A stretch of 64,000 nt of DNA, from positions 1 to 64,000 of the forward strand of contig CAYSSG010000003.1 in NCBI GenBank assembly GCA_964433635.1. Direction: 5' to 3'. Origin of the DNA: CAYSSG01 sp964433635. Lineage in GTDB: Bacteria; Atribacterota; Phoenicimicrobiia; Phoenicimicrobiales; Stramentimicrobiaceae. The translations under genes and the position numbers were made by a program. The notes beneath the pieces are model-generated. The model searched no databases. It saw only the letters and a program-made list of their open reading frames with translations, and had not been told where the DNA came from. Positions 35,915 to 45,087 of the stretch are shown here, piece by piece. The stretch's first letter is position 1. Each line of letters starts with the position of its first letter.

Positions 35915-36676
35915 ATGAGTCAGGCATATGGAAAATCATTTGCCAGGATATATGATAAGATGTGGGGTGATTTTGCCCGCAATGTGGCATACCCGGTGAT
36001 GGATTTTTACCGGCATAAGGAAATATTTTCAAAGAATAAAAAAGTCCTGGATATATGTTGCGGTACCGGCCATTTAGCACTGGAATTTTTAGAAAACAAT
36101 TATCATGTAGTCGGAATCGATCTTTCTCCCCACATGCTGCTGTATGCCCGGGAAAAGACAAAAGAATATCTCGACAGAGGGCTGGTACAGTTTATAAAGG
36201 CAGATGCCTCCAATTTCACAATTGAAAACAAATTTGGTTTAGCGGTATCCACTTATGATGCAATCAATCACCTAAAAGGCGAACAGATGTTAAAAAAGTG
36301 TTTTTATTCCGTATTTCGAAGTGTTGTTCAAGGAGGTTATTTTATCTTTGATTTAAACACCAGATTTGGTCTGGAAGGATGGAACGGGATGCATATTGAT
36401 GATTCAAAAAGTGTCTTTTTACTCATCAAAGGGATTTTTGACAGTGAGAAAGGTAAGGCAATCACGAGAGTATCAGGTTTCATACAGGAAGAAGGGGACC
36501 GCTATAGCCGATTTGAGGAAGTAGTATACAATTATGCTTATCTTCTGGATCAAGTAGAGCGCTTATTAAGAGAGACAGGGTGGAAAGAGATCTATTTCAC
36601 CAGAATTGATGATTTGAATAAGAGTTTAAGAGAGCCGGAAAAGGAAAAGAGAGTATTTATAGTGGCAAAAAAATGA
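35915..36676 (+). CDS. class I SAM-dependent methyltransferase
   Basis: Small-molecule-type methyltransferase, 253 residues. The glycine-rich SAM loop is VLDICCGTGHLALEF near 47-61, followed by VVGIDLSPHML (acidic ribose ligand) and IKADASNF. The VSTYDAINHL stretch is motif IV-like. It closely follows the YcgJ/Methyltransf_25 pattern. The target cannot be told. It is followed after 45 bases by a glycosyltransferase gene on the same strand. Confidence 0.85.
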   Translation: MSQAYGKSFARIYDKMWGDFARNVAYPVMDFYRHKEIFSKNKKVLDICCGTGHLALEFLENNYHVVGIDLSPHMLLYAREKTKEYLDRGLVQFIKADASNFTIENKFGLAVSTYDAINHLKGEQMLKKCFYSVFRSVVQGGYFIFDLNTRFGLEGWNGMHIDDSKSVFLLIKGIFDSEKGKAITRVSGFIQEEGDRYSRFEEVVYNYAYLLDQVERLLRETGWKEIYFTRIDDLNKSLREPEKEKRVFIVAKK

Positions 36677-36721
36677 GCTAATATCATATCAGACAAAAGG
36701 GGAAAGGAGTTATTTTATTCA

Positions 36722-37435
36722 TTGATACTGGCAAAAAAAGATTTAAAACAGCAATCTATTGTTATTATACCGGCTTATAATGAAGAGAAAAATATTGGTG
36801 AAGTGATTCGAAAGTGTAAGAAGCACATAGATCAGATTATCGTTGTCGATGACGGTTCCCGGGACAATACCTTGCAGATAGCAAAAGCAATGAATGTCAT
36901 AACTCTGGTCAATGAGAAGAATAAAGGGAAAACCGAAACTTTAAGAAGAGGTTTTTGCAAGGGACTTGAAGAAGGTGGAGAAATATTCTTACTCATAGAC
37001 GGTGATGGGCAACATAATCCGGATGAAATTCCTCTATTCTTAGAGAAAATTCAGGAGGGATTTGATCTGGTCATTGGGGCAAGAAAGTTTGATAATAAAA
37101 TCATGCCAAAAATCAGGATTCTTGCTAATTCAATCTCTTCCTATTTAGTCTCCCTGATTTGCGGCATCAGAATCGAAGACAGTCAGTCAGGATATCGAGC
37201 TGTAAGGAGAGAAGTTTTAGAAAAGATTAATCTTACCTCAAATCGATTTCAGGTTGATACCGAAATGATTATCAAGGCAGCAAAATACGGCTTTCATATT
37301 TGTTCTGTTCCCATCGAGACCATTTACCATTCAGAAGCCAAAAGTAAAATTAATCAGATTGTGGATCCGATAAAGTTTGTATTATTATTGTTTGAACTTG
37401 CTTTTATGAAAAAGAAGCAAAGAAAACAATCATAA
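36722..37435 (+). CDS. family 2 glycosyltransferase (dolichol-phosphate mannosyltransferase-like)
   Basis: GT2 enzyme, 237 residues, without membrane helices. VIIPAYNEEKNIGEVI, VVDDGSRDNT and LIDGDGQHNPDEIP give the nucleotide-sugar and metal (DxD) sites; DSQSGYRAVRREVL and FQVDTEMIIKA are typical of DPM/ArnC-like transferases acting on a polyprenyl phosphate. The start appears to be TTG with AAAGGAG 12 nt upstream; there is no in-frame ATG near the N-terminal strand. Confidence 0.87.
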   Translation: MILAKKDLKQQSIVIIPAYNEEKNIGEVIRKCKKHIDQIIVVDDGSRDNTLQIAKAMNVITLVNEKNKGKTETLRRGFCKGLEEGGEIFLLIDGDGQHNPDEIPLFLEKIQEGFDLVIGARKFDNKIMPKIRILANSISSYLVSLICGIRIEDSQSGYRAVRREVLEKINLTSNRFQVDTEMIIKAAKYGFHICSVPIETIYHSEAKSKINQIVDPIKFVLLLFELAFMKKKQRKQS

Positions 37436-37476
37436 AAATAAGATAAAGCATATTAGTATGGAAGAGGAGGTATTCT

Positions 37477-38244
37477 ATGACGTCTGACATCTTTAGTTTA
37501 AAAGGGAAGATGGCTCTTATTACCGGTTCAAGTCGAGGTCTGGGATTGATTTTAGCTAAAGGACTGGGCAAAGCTGGTGCAAAATTAATCTTAAATGGCA
37601 GAGATGAGAAAAGATTGATTCAGGCAATTGAAGAGCTTAAAGCAGAAGGCTTTAGTGCTTTTGGATATCCTTTTGATATAACTGATAAGGATCAGATCGT
37701 GAAGCAGATGAAGAAGATTCAAGATGAAATCGGACTAATTAATATTCTGGTTAATAATGCCGGTATACAAATAAGAAAGCCTTTGGAAGATTTTGAAGAA
37801 TCTGCCTGGAGAGAGATTATTGATACGAATTTAACCGGTGCTTTCTTAGTCAGTCAACAGGTAGCAAGGAGTATGATTCAACAGAGATCAGGGAAAATAA
37901 TCAACATCTGCTCCTTACAGAGTGAATTAGGCAGAGAGACGATTGCTCCTTATGCCGCTGCAAAGGGTGGTCTAAAGATGTTAACCAGAGCCATGGCTGT
38001 GGAATGGGCTAAGTATAATATCCAGGCCAATGGTATTGGACCGGGATATTTTATCACTGAGATGACACGCCCTTTAAGTGAAAACAGGGAATTTGATCAG
38101 TGGCTTAAGAAGAGAACTCCTGCCCATCGCTGGGGCTATCCGGAAGAATTAATCGGCCCCATTGTGTTTTTATCCTCCTCCGCTTCTGATTTTATCAATG
38201 GGCAGATTATATATGTTGATGGAGGGATCTCAGCTGCAATCTAA
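37477..38244 (+). CDS. short-chain dehydrogenase (gluconate 5-dehydrogenase-like)
   Basis: Classical SDR, 255 residues. GSSRGLGLILAKGL is the NAD(P) site, NNAGIQIRKP the structural motif, and SLQSE with YAAAKGG gives catalytic Ser, Tyr and Lys. LILNGRDEKRL and the GPGYFITEM segment are like gluconate 5-dehydrogenase. GAGGAGGT precedes the ATG. No sugar-acid genes are next to it, so the substrate is uncertain. Confidence 0.87.
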   Translation: MTSDIFSLKGKMALITGSSRGLGLILAKGLGKAGAKLILNGRDEKRLIQAIEELKAEGFSAFGYPFDITDKDQIVKQMKKIQDEIGLINILVNNAGIQIRKPLEDFEESAWREIIDTNLTGAFLVSQQVARSMIQQRSGKIINICSLQSELGRETIAPYAAAKGGLKMLTRAMAVEWAKYNIQANGIGPGYFITEMTRPLSENREFDQWLKKRTPAHRWGYPEELIGPIVFLSSSASDFINGQIIYVDGGISAAI

Positions 38245-39133
38245 AAGATTACTGGAATTGATTTATATCATTTTTTTGTTTTTTATTACCAGTTTCCTGT
38301 TTCATCCTTTAATGGTAAGCAATTTGTGGCGGATAAGCCAGGTTGACTTACTGCTGGCCTTGAAGGTCATATTGACCGGATTGATTGCTGTAGGTTGCAG
38401 TACATTTATCCTGGCACCCATTATATTTCGTGGCATTGAACAGGTCCAGGATAAGGATATCCATACTATTTTAAGAAAGGTAACAGATCAGTCTCAGGTC
38501 AAGAAAATTCCCGGTATATGCCGTGTAAGAACATCCCAGGCAAATGCCATTGCTTATTTTGTCTTCAACAGATCATGTATTGGACTGACGAATGGCTTGC
38601 TTGAGGCATATCATAATCGGGATTTGAATGATCAGGATCTTGAAAGTATATTTGCCTGTCTTTTATATTACTTCAAGAGCGGTACTACCATTAAAAGAAA
38701 TTTCATGTATAGTATTGCCAGTCTATATAATTCAATGTGTTATATTCTTCTCTTTTCAGGTCGGGGATTTTTCCGATTGGCTAAAATAACTGAACAGAGG
38801 GGATCAGGCTTTTTGATTCGCATGACAGGTATGATTTGTATGATTATTGGGCTGCTATTCAGGATTCCTGAAAAGATTTCTTCCTGTATAGCTTCACCAT
38901 TAATCTATCGTTTTCAGAAGGATGCCGATAAATTTGCTGAAAGGCTGACCGGTCCTAAGGGAATGCAGAGAGTGATACAAAAGGTGATTGAATATAATAG
39001 AAAATTGAATAAAGAACTTTCTGTATTGCCTGATCCGGAATACTGGTTCGTCGAACCTGTAAGATTATTAAAAATGGATCAACTGGTTCTCTTCAGAATT
39101 CCTTTTCAGAATAGAATAAACAGTTTTTTCTGA
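38219..39133 (+). CDS. HtpX/M48-like membrane protein lacking the zinc motif
   Basis: Membrane protein of about 304 residues with four hydrophobic segments. The order of elements follows HtpX: two N-terminal helices, a KKIPGICRVRTSQANAIAYF strand region, SCIGLTNGLLEAY, then DQDLESIFACLLYYF where HtpX has the AHExxH helix, two further helices, and KDADKFAERLTG at the third-ligand region. Both metal His and the catalytic Glu are gone (FACLLYYF, about 145-152), and the third ligand Glu is Gln. It looks like a non-catalytic M48 homologue. The start is uncertain; ATG 38219 overlaps the SDR gene, and GGAGGG at 38221 could also serve a later CTG. Confidence 0.65.
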   Translation: MEGSQLQSKRLLELIYIIFLFFITSFLFHPLMVSNLWRISQVDLLLALKVILTGLIAVGCSTFILAPIIFRGIEQVQDKDIHTILRKVTDQSQVKKIPGICRVRTSQANAIAYFVFNRSCIGLTNGLLEAYHNRDLNDQDLESIFACLLYYFKSGTTIKRNFMYSIASLYNSMCYILLFSGRGFFRLAKITEQRGSGFLIRMTGMICMIIGLLFRIPEKISSCIASPLIYRFQKDADKFAERLTGPKGMQRVIQKVIEYNRKLNKELSVLPDPEYWFVEPVRLLKMDQLVLFRIPFQNRINSFF

Positions 39134-39170
39134 GACAGGTTTTGGGAATTTTAAGGTTTGAAACCCTATT

Positions 39171-39199
39171 TTGAAATATCCTGATGTATACTGTTATAT
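39171..39199 (+). promoter_or_regulatory. candidate promoter of the DUF3796-like gene
   Basis: TTGAAA at 39171-39176, 17 bases, TTATAT at 39194-39199. Confidence 0.4.
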
Positions 39200-39317
39200 G
39201 ATACAGGTTAAATGGATATGGTGAAACTTCTGCATTCATGACATTTTTGAAAGTCATAAACTATTAATCATGGATAATCATGAAGGCAGTAATAAATAAG
39301 GAGAATAAAATAAAAAA

Positions 39318-39539
39318 ATGAGAACACCATCCTGGTGGCATGGGTTCCTGGGCTTTATTGGATTTCTGGGTTTTCAGGGCTTTGAGCAGCATAATCCCTA
39401 TATGCTGCTGTTCTTTTCTTTCTTTGCCTTTTTTGCCTATTTTAAATATTTGAGAAAGGAATTAGAATACCTGGGTATACTGGGATTTGCAGGATTATTC
39501 ATTGCGCTTTTAGGAATATTCAATATCATCCCTGTTTAA
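39318..39539 (+). CDS. small two-helix membrane protein (DUF3796-like)
   Basis: Peptide of 73 residues rich in Phe, Gly and Leu. GFLGFIGFLGFQGF near 9-22 is the glycine/phenylalanine zipper of DUF3796-type proteins, and two hydrophobic helices flank the basic FKYLRKELEY turn. AAGGAG lies 15 nt upstream of the ATG, a long spacing. It is transcribed alone, between a candidate promoter and a terminator. No function is known for the family. Confidence 0.7.
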   Translation: MRTPSWWHGFLGFIGFLGFQGFEQHNPYMLLFFSFFAFFAYFKYLRKELEYLGILGFAGLFIALLGIFNIIPV

Positions 39540-39546
39540 TGTCCGT

Positions 39547-39568
39547 GGGGTTTCATTCCCCTTTTTTT
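39547..39568 (+). terminator. terminator after the small membrane protein
   Basis: GGGG (39547-39550) and CCCC (39558-39561) flank a 7-nt loop, followed at once by seven T residues. The stem is short but the T-run is strong. Confidence 0.5.
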
Positions 39569-39664
39569 AACTCTTTTTCTGAAAAAATATTTCTCAAAAG
39601 TACCGGTAAAAAAAATGATCAGTACAATGATAAGGATTAAATGGAAGTTGAGGGGTAGCAGTAG

Positions 39665-40789
39665 ATGTTTAATGATGTGACTTTACCCAACGGACAACAA
39701 ATGCTTACCGGAGAGACAGTCAAGTTACCGATCAATTATTTTTGTACGTATACCCCCGAAGAAATGCTGCTGGCAGCTGGTTATTATCCCCGTCGAATTA
39801 TTCCAAATCGGGTTGATCCCTCTCTGGCAAATACTTTTTTGGATAGTAATTTTTGTCCTTATGTCCGCAGTATTTTAGCCTGGGGAATGGAGTCCAAGAA
39901 GATGGGGGAGAATTACCCGACAGTCATTGTAAACTCCTGTGACGGGATGCGGCGTTTATATGACGTATGGCGATATTATGTCAAAAGTCCTCTGACCGTT
40001 TTTTTAGATCTCCCAAGGAAGAGAGGGTTGATTTATGAGGAACAATATAAGTTGCAGCTTGAGCATGCAAGAGAACAGTTAGAGAAATATTCTAAACAAA
40101 AAATAACTGATAAAAAGCTGAACCTGGCTATACGGCAAGGGAACGAATTTCGTAAAATCATTCGTCAATTGGATGAAATGAGAAAACAGAAAATCTTTGA
40201 TTTTTCGGGTTATGATTTTTTCAGATTGATTCAAGACGGATCACGGTATACTAAACCTGTTTATATTGAATATTTAAAAAATTTTCTTCACAAAAACCTG
40301 CAGAACTGTTCAGAAAAACAAGCATCATCAAACAAATCTAAGAAACCGTTCAACATTTTATTAACCGGTACAGTGTTGGATCATTTGGACATCATTAAGA
40401 CCATTGAACAGTATGGAGGATTTATCAAAGTTTCTGATACCTGTAATGGCTGGCGGTATTATTTAAATGCCATAGACGAAAATGAGGAAGATCATATGAA
40501 GGCGATTGCTCATTTCTATCTGAACAAGATAGCCTGTCCCAGAATGCTGGAAAGCCGGGAAAAGGAAGATGCGTTAACGGAAATGATTAACAAAGAGAGG
40601 ATTGAAGGCGTTATCTTTTATACTTTGAAATTTTGTGATACTGCACTCTTTCAGCTTCCTGTGTTAAGAGAAAAGTTAAAATTATTGGGCATTCCCTCTC
40701 TATATCTGGAAGGCGACTTCGGTGCCCAGGTCAGTGGACAGTTAAAAACGAGAATACAGGCATTTTTGGAGGCATTGGAGTTTGCTTAA
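39665..40789 (+). CDS. 2-hydroxyacyl-CoA dehydratase-family (HgdB-like) protein A
   Basis: Protein of 374 residues in the 2-hydroxyglutaryl-CoA dehydratase/benzoyl-CoA reductase D family. The N-terminal FCTYTPEEMLLAAGYYPRRI block and cysteines in DSNFCPYVRSIL, VNSCDGMRRLYDVW and SDTCNGW are where this family binds a [4Fe-4S] or double-cubane cluster. It is followed by a related gene and an activase, so the three should form an ATP-driven low-potential reductase or dehydratase. There are no CoA-transferase or acyl-CoA genes beside it. GGGGTAG lies before the start. Confidence 0.82.
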   Translation: MFNDVTLPNGQQMLTGETVKLPINYFCTYTPEEMLLAAGYYPRRIIPNRVDPSLANTFLDSNFCPYVRSILAWGMESKKMGENYPTVIVNSCDGMRRLYDVWRYYVKSPLTVFLDLPRKRGLIYEEQYKLQLEHAREQLEKYSKQKITDKKLNLAIRQGNEFRKIIRQLDEMRKQKIFDFSGYDFFRLIQDGSRYTKPVYIEYLKNFLHKNLQNCSEKQASSNKSKKPFNILLTGTVLDHLDIIKTIEQYGGFIKVSDTCNGWRYYLNAIDENEEDHMKAIAHFYLNKIACPRMLESREKEDALTEMINKERIEGVIFYTLKFCDTALFQLPVLREKLKLLGIPSLYLEGDFGAQVSGQLKTRIQAFLEALEFA

Positions 40790-42041
40790 TCAGAAGGCGA
40801 ATCGTTTCAAGTTAAAAATGGTATCTCACCTGGCTCAGTATCCTTACACTTACTCGCTGGCAGATAAATTTTTCAGGTATTACTTCAGAGATTCCAGTCA
40901 AAGTTTCAGAAACTGGCTGGATTTCTTCTTACAGCAATTTGTAGAAGCCTCTAGGGGGGAAAAACCCGTTGTGTGGTCGAGCATATATACTCCTTCCGAA
41001 TTGCTATATGGTATGGATGTGATTCCGATCTATCCGGAAATGATCTCTGCCTCAGTTGCATCGATTGGAATGGCTACCTATTTCATTGAAACCGCTGAGT
41101 CTCATTTCTATTTGCCGGATCTATGTTCTTTTTACCGGGTTGCCAGTGGAATGTTTTTAAGAGATTGCTTACCCAGACCAAACCTGATTATCTCTACATC
41201 CCAATTATGTGACGGTTCTGTTAAATTTTTTCACAACGCCAGCCGGTATTACCGATGTGAACATTTTTTAATCGATCCTCCTTATGAAAAAAACCATAGG
41301 AATATACAATTTCTGGCTGATGAGTTAAGAATTCTAACAGGGTGGATATCCGAGAAAACAGGCATCCGGCAATCTCCGGTTGCATTGAAAGACAGTCTTA
41401 AATTTGCCAATCATAGCAGACAGATGATGCTTAAAATCAATCAACTCAGGGAAAAATCACCGGCCCCTTTATCCGGATGGAATGCACTTGCTTATATATT
41501 ATATATGTATTTTGCCTCTATTGGATCTCAAAAATCCCTTTCCTTTTATGATGTATTATTTCAGGAAATACAGGAAAATGTTGACAGAAATAAAGGATTG
41601 AATGAGAATAATGAAGTGCGGATACTCTGGCTTCATCAATTAAGGCCTTATTATCCCAATATTATTTTTCAGACTTTATCAGAGCATAGAGCTGTTATTG
41701 CTTTTGAAGAGATGAGTGAAATCTATTGGCCAGAACATGAACCTGTAAATCCTTTTTTCAGCCTGGCTCAAAAGATGAACGCAAATCCCGGTGCCGGGCC
41801 TATAGAGTATAGAATAGCGAATGTTTTGAAACTGGTGAAAAGATTTCATATTCAAGGAGTCATTCATTTTAATCAAAGAGGATGTCACCAGAGTTGTGCA
41901 GGCGCACCCATTATGAAAGAATATTTAAAGAAACAGAATATCCCCATGCTTATCCTTGACGGCGATGGAATTGATATACATCATTATTCAGAAGGCCAGA
42001 CGAAGACAAGATTGGAAGCTTTTTTAGAGATGATCGGTTAG
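40782..42041 (+). CDS. 2-hydroxyacyl-CoA dehydratase-family (HgdB-like) protein B
   Basis: Second family member, 419 residues, overlapping the first by 8 nt. Its start is probably TTG 40782 with GGAGG 9 nt upstream. YTPSELLYGMDVIPIYPE aligns with the first protein's N-terminus, but the first cysteine position is Ser (SSIYTP). Other cysteines remain in DLCSFYRVASGMF, TSQLCDGS and QRGCHQSCAGAP. The two proteins are distant paralogues and would make a heterodimer. Confidence 0.8.
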   Translation: MLNQKANRFKLKMVSHLAQYPYTYSLADKFFRYYFRDSSQSFRNWLDFFLQQFVEASRGEKPVVWSSIYTPSELLYGMDVIPIYPEMISASVASIGMATYFIETAESHFYLPDLCSFYRVASGMFLRDCLPRPNLIISTSQLCDGSVKFFHNASRYYRCEHFLIDPPYEKNHRNIQFLADELRILTGWISEKTGIRQSPVALKDSLKFANHSRQMMLKINQLREKSPAPLSGWNALAYILYMYFASIGSQKSLSFYDVLFQEIQENVDRNKGLNENNEVRILWLHQLRPYYPNIIFQTLSEHRAVIAFEEMSEIYWPEHEPVNPFFSLAQKMNANPGAGPIEYRIANVLKLVKRFHIQGVIHFNQRGCHQSCAGAPIMKEYLKKQNIPMLILDGDGIDIHHYSEGQTKTRLEAFLEMIG

Positions 42042-42110
42042 AATATGATAAATGGCATTAAAAAGATGATTCAGTTCTCATCAATTAATTTAGAAAAGAG
42101 ATAAAATCAG

Positions 42111-42875
42111 ATGCTGGTAGCTGGTATTGATATCGGTTCATTGACCTGTAAAATAGTTATCATGAGGGATCAGCAGATCTTAAATTATATTGTGACAAGA
42201 AGTGGTGTGGAAATCGAAGAGACTGTAGCATGTTGTTTTGAAAGTGTATTAAAAGATACCGGATATGGATTTCAGAATATTGAGAAGATTGTAGCTACCG
42301 GTTATGGAAGAAACAATATTCTTTCTGCACATAAATGTGTCACCGAAATAACCTGCCATGCCAAAGGAGCCTTCTGGTTAAATCCAAAAGTGAGGACTGT
42401 TATTGATATTGGCGGTCAGGACAGCAAAGTGATTTCAATTTCAGACCAGGGACAGGTTGTCGATTTCATGATGAATGATAAATGCGCTGCCGGCACCGGC
42501 CGCTTTTTAGAGGTTATGGCACAAGCATTGGATGTAAAATTGGAAGAATTAGGCAAGCTTTCGCTGCTTTCTAAAAAGAAAGTCCATATCAGCTCAATGT
42601 GTACGGTATTTGCAGAATCGGAAGTGATCTCACTGATTGCCGAAGGGTGGAAGAAAGAAGATATCATTCGGGGACTTCATGAATCTATTACGAACCGGAT
42701 ATACTCCATGGCGGCTCGGTTACAACTACAGAATACGATTGCTTTGACCGGAGGGGTAGCAAAGAATAGCGGAATCGTACTAGCCTTCAGGAAAAAAATA
42801 AAAGGCAAATTTTACATACCTTTTGAACCACAGATTGTGGGTGCCATAGGTGCTGCCTTGATAGCCCAAAAATAA
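42111..42875 (+). CDS. acyl-CoA dehydratase activase (HgdC-like ATPase)
   Basis: Activator of 254 residues in the BcrAD/HgdC family of ASKHA ATPases. GIDIGSLTCKIVIM is the phosphate-1 loop, IDIGGQDSK the second, and LTGGVAKNSG the adenosine motif. NDKCAAGTGRF (Cys about 125) and SSMCTVFAESEV (Cys about 164) supply the ligands of the [4Fe-4S] cluster shared by the homodimer. It would inject one electron, driven by ATP hydrolysis, into the two HgdB-like proteins encoded just upstream. Only 69 bases separate it from them. Confidence 0.9.
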   Translation: MLVAGIDIGSLTCKIVIMRDQQILNYIVTRSGVEIEETVACCFESVLKDTGYGFQNIEKIVATGYGRNNILSAHKCVTEITCHAKGAFWLNPKVRTVIDIGGQDSKVISISDQGQVVDFMMNDKCAAGTGRFLEVMAQALDVKLEELGKLSLLSKKKVHISSMCTVFAESEVISLIAEGWKKEDIIRGLHESITNRIYSMAARLQLQNTIALTGGVAKNSGIVLAFRKKIKGKFYIPFEPQIVGAIGAALIAQK

Positions 42876-42911
42876 TAATGACCTTTACTGAAATATACAA
42901 AGGAAAGTTAG

Positions 42912-43601
42912 TTGAAATACAGCAAAGTAGTTCCCGGAATATTTTTAGACCGTCCCAACCGCTTTCTAGCCAATGTTCTGGTTGACGGCAACACAGAGAT
43001 GGTGCATGTCAGAAATTCAGGCCGTTGCCGGGAAATCCTGGTCCCGGGTACTAGAATCTATTTAGAGAAAGCCCTGGGGAATCACCAGAGAAAAACACGA
43101 TACGCTATCATCAGCGCCTATAAGGGTTCCAGATTGATAAACATTGATTCTCAGATTCCTAACGAACTGGTCAGCCAGGCATTAATAAATGAGTCTTTAG
43201 AAGATGTAAATACCGGCGGTGATATCAAGAGGGAAGTTACCTATCAACACTGCCGTTTTGATATGATGTATCATCATCGGGGAAAGAAAGGCTTTATTGA
43301 AGTTAAAGGTGTCACACTGGAAAGGGATGGAGTTGCTTATTTTCCCGATGCCCCGACCAGTAGAGGCAGTAAGCATATCAGGGAACTGATAACAGCTTTT
43401 CGGGAGGGTTATGAAGTTTATATCATCTTTATTATCCAGTTGAAGGGAGTCGGCTGTTTAATACCAAATGATGAAATGGATCCCGAATTTGGTATGGCTT
43501 TGCGAAAAGCCAATTCTACACATCTCAAAATCAGAGCATACGATTGTCTGGTGCGAGAGCAGTCTATCGACATTGATCAACCTGTCAAAATTATTTTTTA
43601 A
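42912..43601 (+). CDS. sfsA: SfsA homologue (DNA/RNA nuclease-like)
   Basis: SfsA family protein, 229 residues, the normal length. DRPNRFLANVLVDG, HVRNSGRCREILVPG, EVTYQHCRFDMMYHH and GFIEVKGVTL with FPDAPTSRG are the family's conserved blocks; the last contains a PD-(D/E)xK-like nuclease motif. E. coli SfsA was first described as a sugar fermentation stimulator that binds DNA. The start is TTG 42912 with AAAGGAAA upstream. It lies 36 bases after the activase, so it may share its transcript. Confidence 0.92.
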   Translation: MKYSKVVPGIFLDRPNRFLANVLVDGNTEMVHVRNSGRCREILVPGTRIYLEKALGNHQRKTRYAIISAYKGSRLINIDSQIPNELVSQALINESLEDVNTGGDIKREVTYQHCRFDMMYHHRGKKGFIEVKGVTLERDGVAYFPDAPTSRGSKHIRELITAFREGYEVYIIFIIQLKGVGCLIPNDEMDPEFGMALRKANSTHLKIRAYDCLVREQSIDIDQPVKIIF

Positions 43602-43730
43602 GTCATTGGATGTTTAATCTAAAAAACAATGAAGGAACAAAGGTCCCTGAAATCAACGAACCGAATTTTATTAAGTCAATGCTAGCCTAATATAAGGATT
43701 AATTCATTACGGTCAGGTAAAACAGGCTGT

Positions 43731-43759
43731 TTGACTAGAGCCGTTCTTCATTATAGAAT
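43731..43759 (+). promoter_or_regulatory. promoter of the PlsC-like gene
   Basis: TTGACT at 43731-43736, 17 bases, TAGAAT at 43754-43759. The gap 43602-43866 contains nothing else that I recognise. Confidence 0.55.
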
Positions 43760-43866
43760 AATGAAAAATTGACCATCATCAGGAATAGGGGTTTTCTTAA
43801 AACTATCGATGAGATTCCCCTTTTGATAGGTGGAATGTAAATATAGGACAGATGAGAAGGAATGAT

Positions 43867-45087
43867 ATGTATTATTACAAAGAGGTAAAAAAACCAAATC
43901 GTCTTGTTGGAATGACATTATTAGCTATATGCGGAAAATATCTGCAGCATAAAGTTGATGTTCGGGTGGAAGAAAATGATACCCGACAGTTAAAAGCTCC
44001 CTATCTCATTTTAGGTAACCACGTTTCCTATTGGGATCCCTTTTTGGTGAATATGTTTATTGATGAGCCGATGTGTTATATTGCCGAGGCGGTTTATTTT
44101 AGAAATCCGATCTTGCGTTTTTTTCTCAATATTGCCGGTTCAATTCCCAAAAAGAGATTTGTAACCCAGTATTCCCCTATCAAAAGGCTTATTCGAGCCA
44201 AAGAGAACGGAAGAGTCTTAGGAATTTTTCCGGAAGGAGAGAGAAGATGGGATGGAACGACAGAAGGAATAAATCTCTTTTCTACAGCGAAATTAATTAA
44301 AATATTAGCTATTTCAGTTGTAGTCGTAAAAATCCAGGGTGGTTATCTGGCTTACCCTCGCTGGGCAAAAGCATCGCGGAAGGGAAGGATTAATTTGAGT
44401 TATAAATTGTGTTTGACAGGTCAGGAAACACGGGAATTATCTCTTGATCAGATTGAAAAAAGCCTCAGAGTACAGCTGCACCATGATGAGGTTGCTTATC
44501 AGAAAATATACCAGAATAAATACACAGGAAAAAGATTGGCAGAACATTTAGAGCATCTTTTATTTGCCTGTCCCCGTTGTCAGTCGCTAAATACGCTCAT
44601 TTCCAGTGGAAATGGCTTAAATTGTCATCAATGTAATTATAGTGTTGTATATAATCAATATGGATTCCTGGAAGGAAGTAATAAAAAGTTATACTTTGAT
44701 AATGTTCGGGACTGGAATTACTGGCAGAATCGTTATTTAAAAAATTTTGTCAGGGAAAAACTCAAAAAACACCCGGATCAAATGATTCTGAAAGATGAAG
44801 ATATCAACATCCTGGAGGGCAGTTTTCATCATCCTTTTAGGTCGGTCGGACAGGGAATCCTGTGCTTAAATAAGGATGGATTATTTTTTGAGTTTACCGA
44901 TAGTAAAAAATTGCCTTTTAATTTGAGAGATATTATTGGACTCAATGTTCAATTTCAATCCATACTGGAGTTTATGTATAAAGATAAATTATACCGTTTT
45001 CAATTCCATAACCCACATATTTCTGCTTACAAATGGGTACAAGCAATACATTATGTCCAGGAAGGGCTGTCGGTAGTTTGTCAATAA
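43867..45087 (+). CDS. PlsC-like acyltransferase with zinc ribbon and C-terminal domain
   Basis: Residues 1-220 are a 1-acylglycerol-3-phosphate acyltransferase-type domain: NHVSYWDP (HxxxxD catalytic pair, near 51) and FPEGERRWDG (near 122). Residues 235-262 are a CxxC-x17-CxxC zinc ribbon (CPRCQ and CHQCN). The last 130 residues include a basic helical stretch and a beta-rich PH/GRAM-like region. The zinc ribbon plus C-terminal domain is not part of ordinary PlsC. ATG 43867 has GAGAAGGA 5 nt upstream; the frame is open to ATG 43852. Likely role: phospholipid or lipid acylation at the membrane. Confidence 0.78.
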   Translation: MYYYKEVKKPNRLVGMTLLAICGKYLQHKVDVRVEENDTRQLKAPYLILGNHVSYWDPFLVNMFIDEPMCYIAEAVYFRNPILRFFLNIAGSIPKKRFVTQYSPIKRLIRAKENGRVLGIFPEGERRWDGTTEGINLFSTAKLIKILAISVVVVKIQGGYLAYPRWAKASRKGRINLSYKLCLTGQETRELSLDQIEKSLRVQLHHDEVAYQKIYQNKYTGKRLAEHLEHLLFACPRCQSLNTLISSGNGLNCHQCNYSVVYNQYGFLEGSNKKLYFDNVRDWNYWQNRYLKNFVREKLKKHPDQMILKDEDINILEGSFHHPFRSVGQGILCLNKDGLFFEFTDSKKLPFNLRDIIGLNVQFQSILEFMYKDKLYRFQFHNPHISAYKWVQAIHYVQEGLSVVCQ

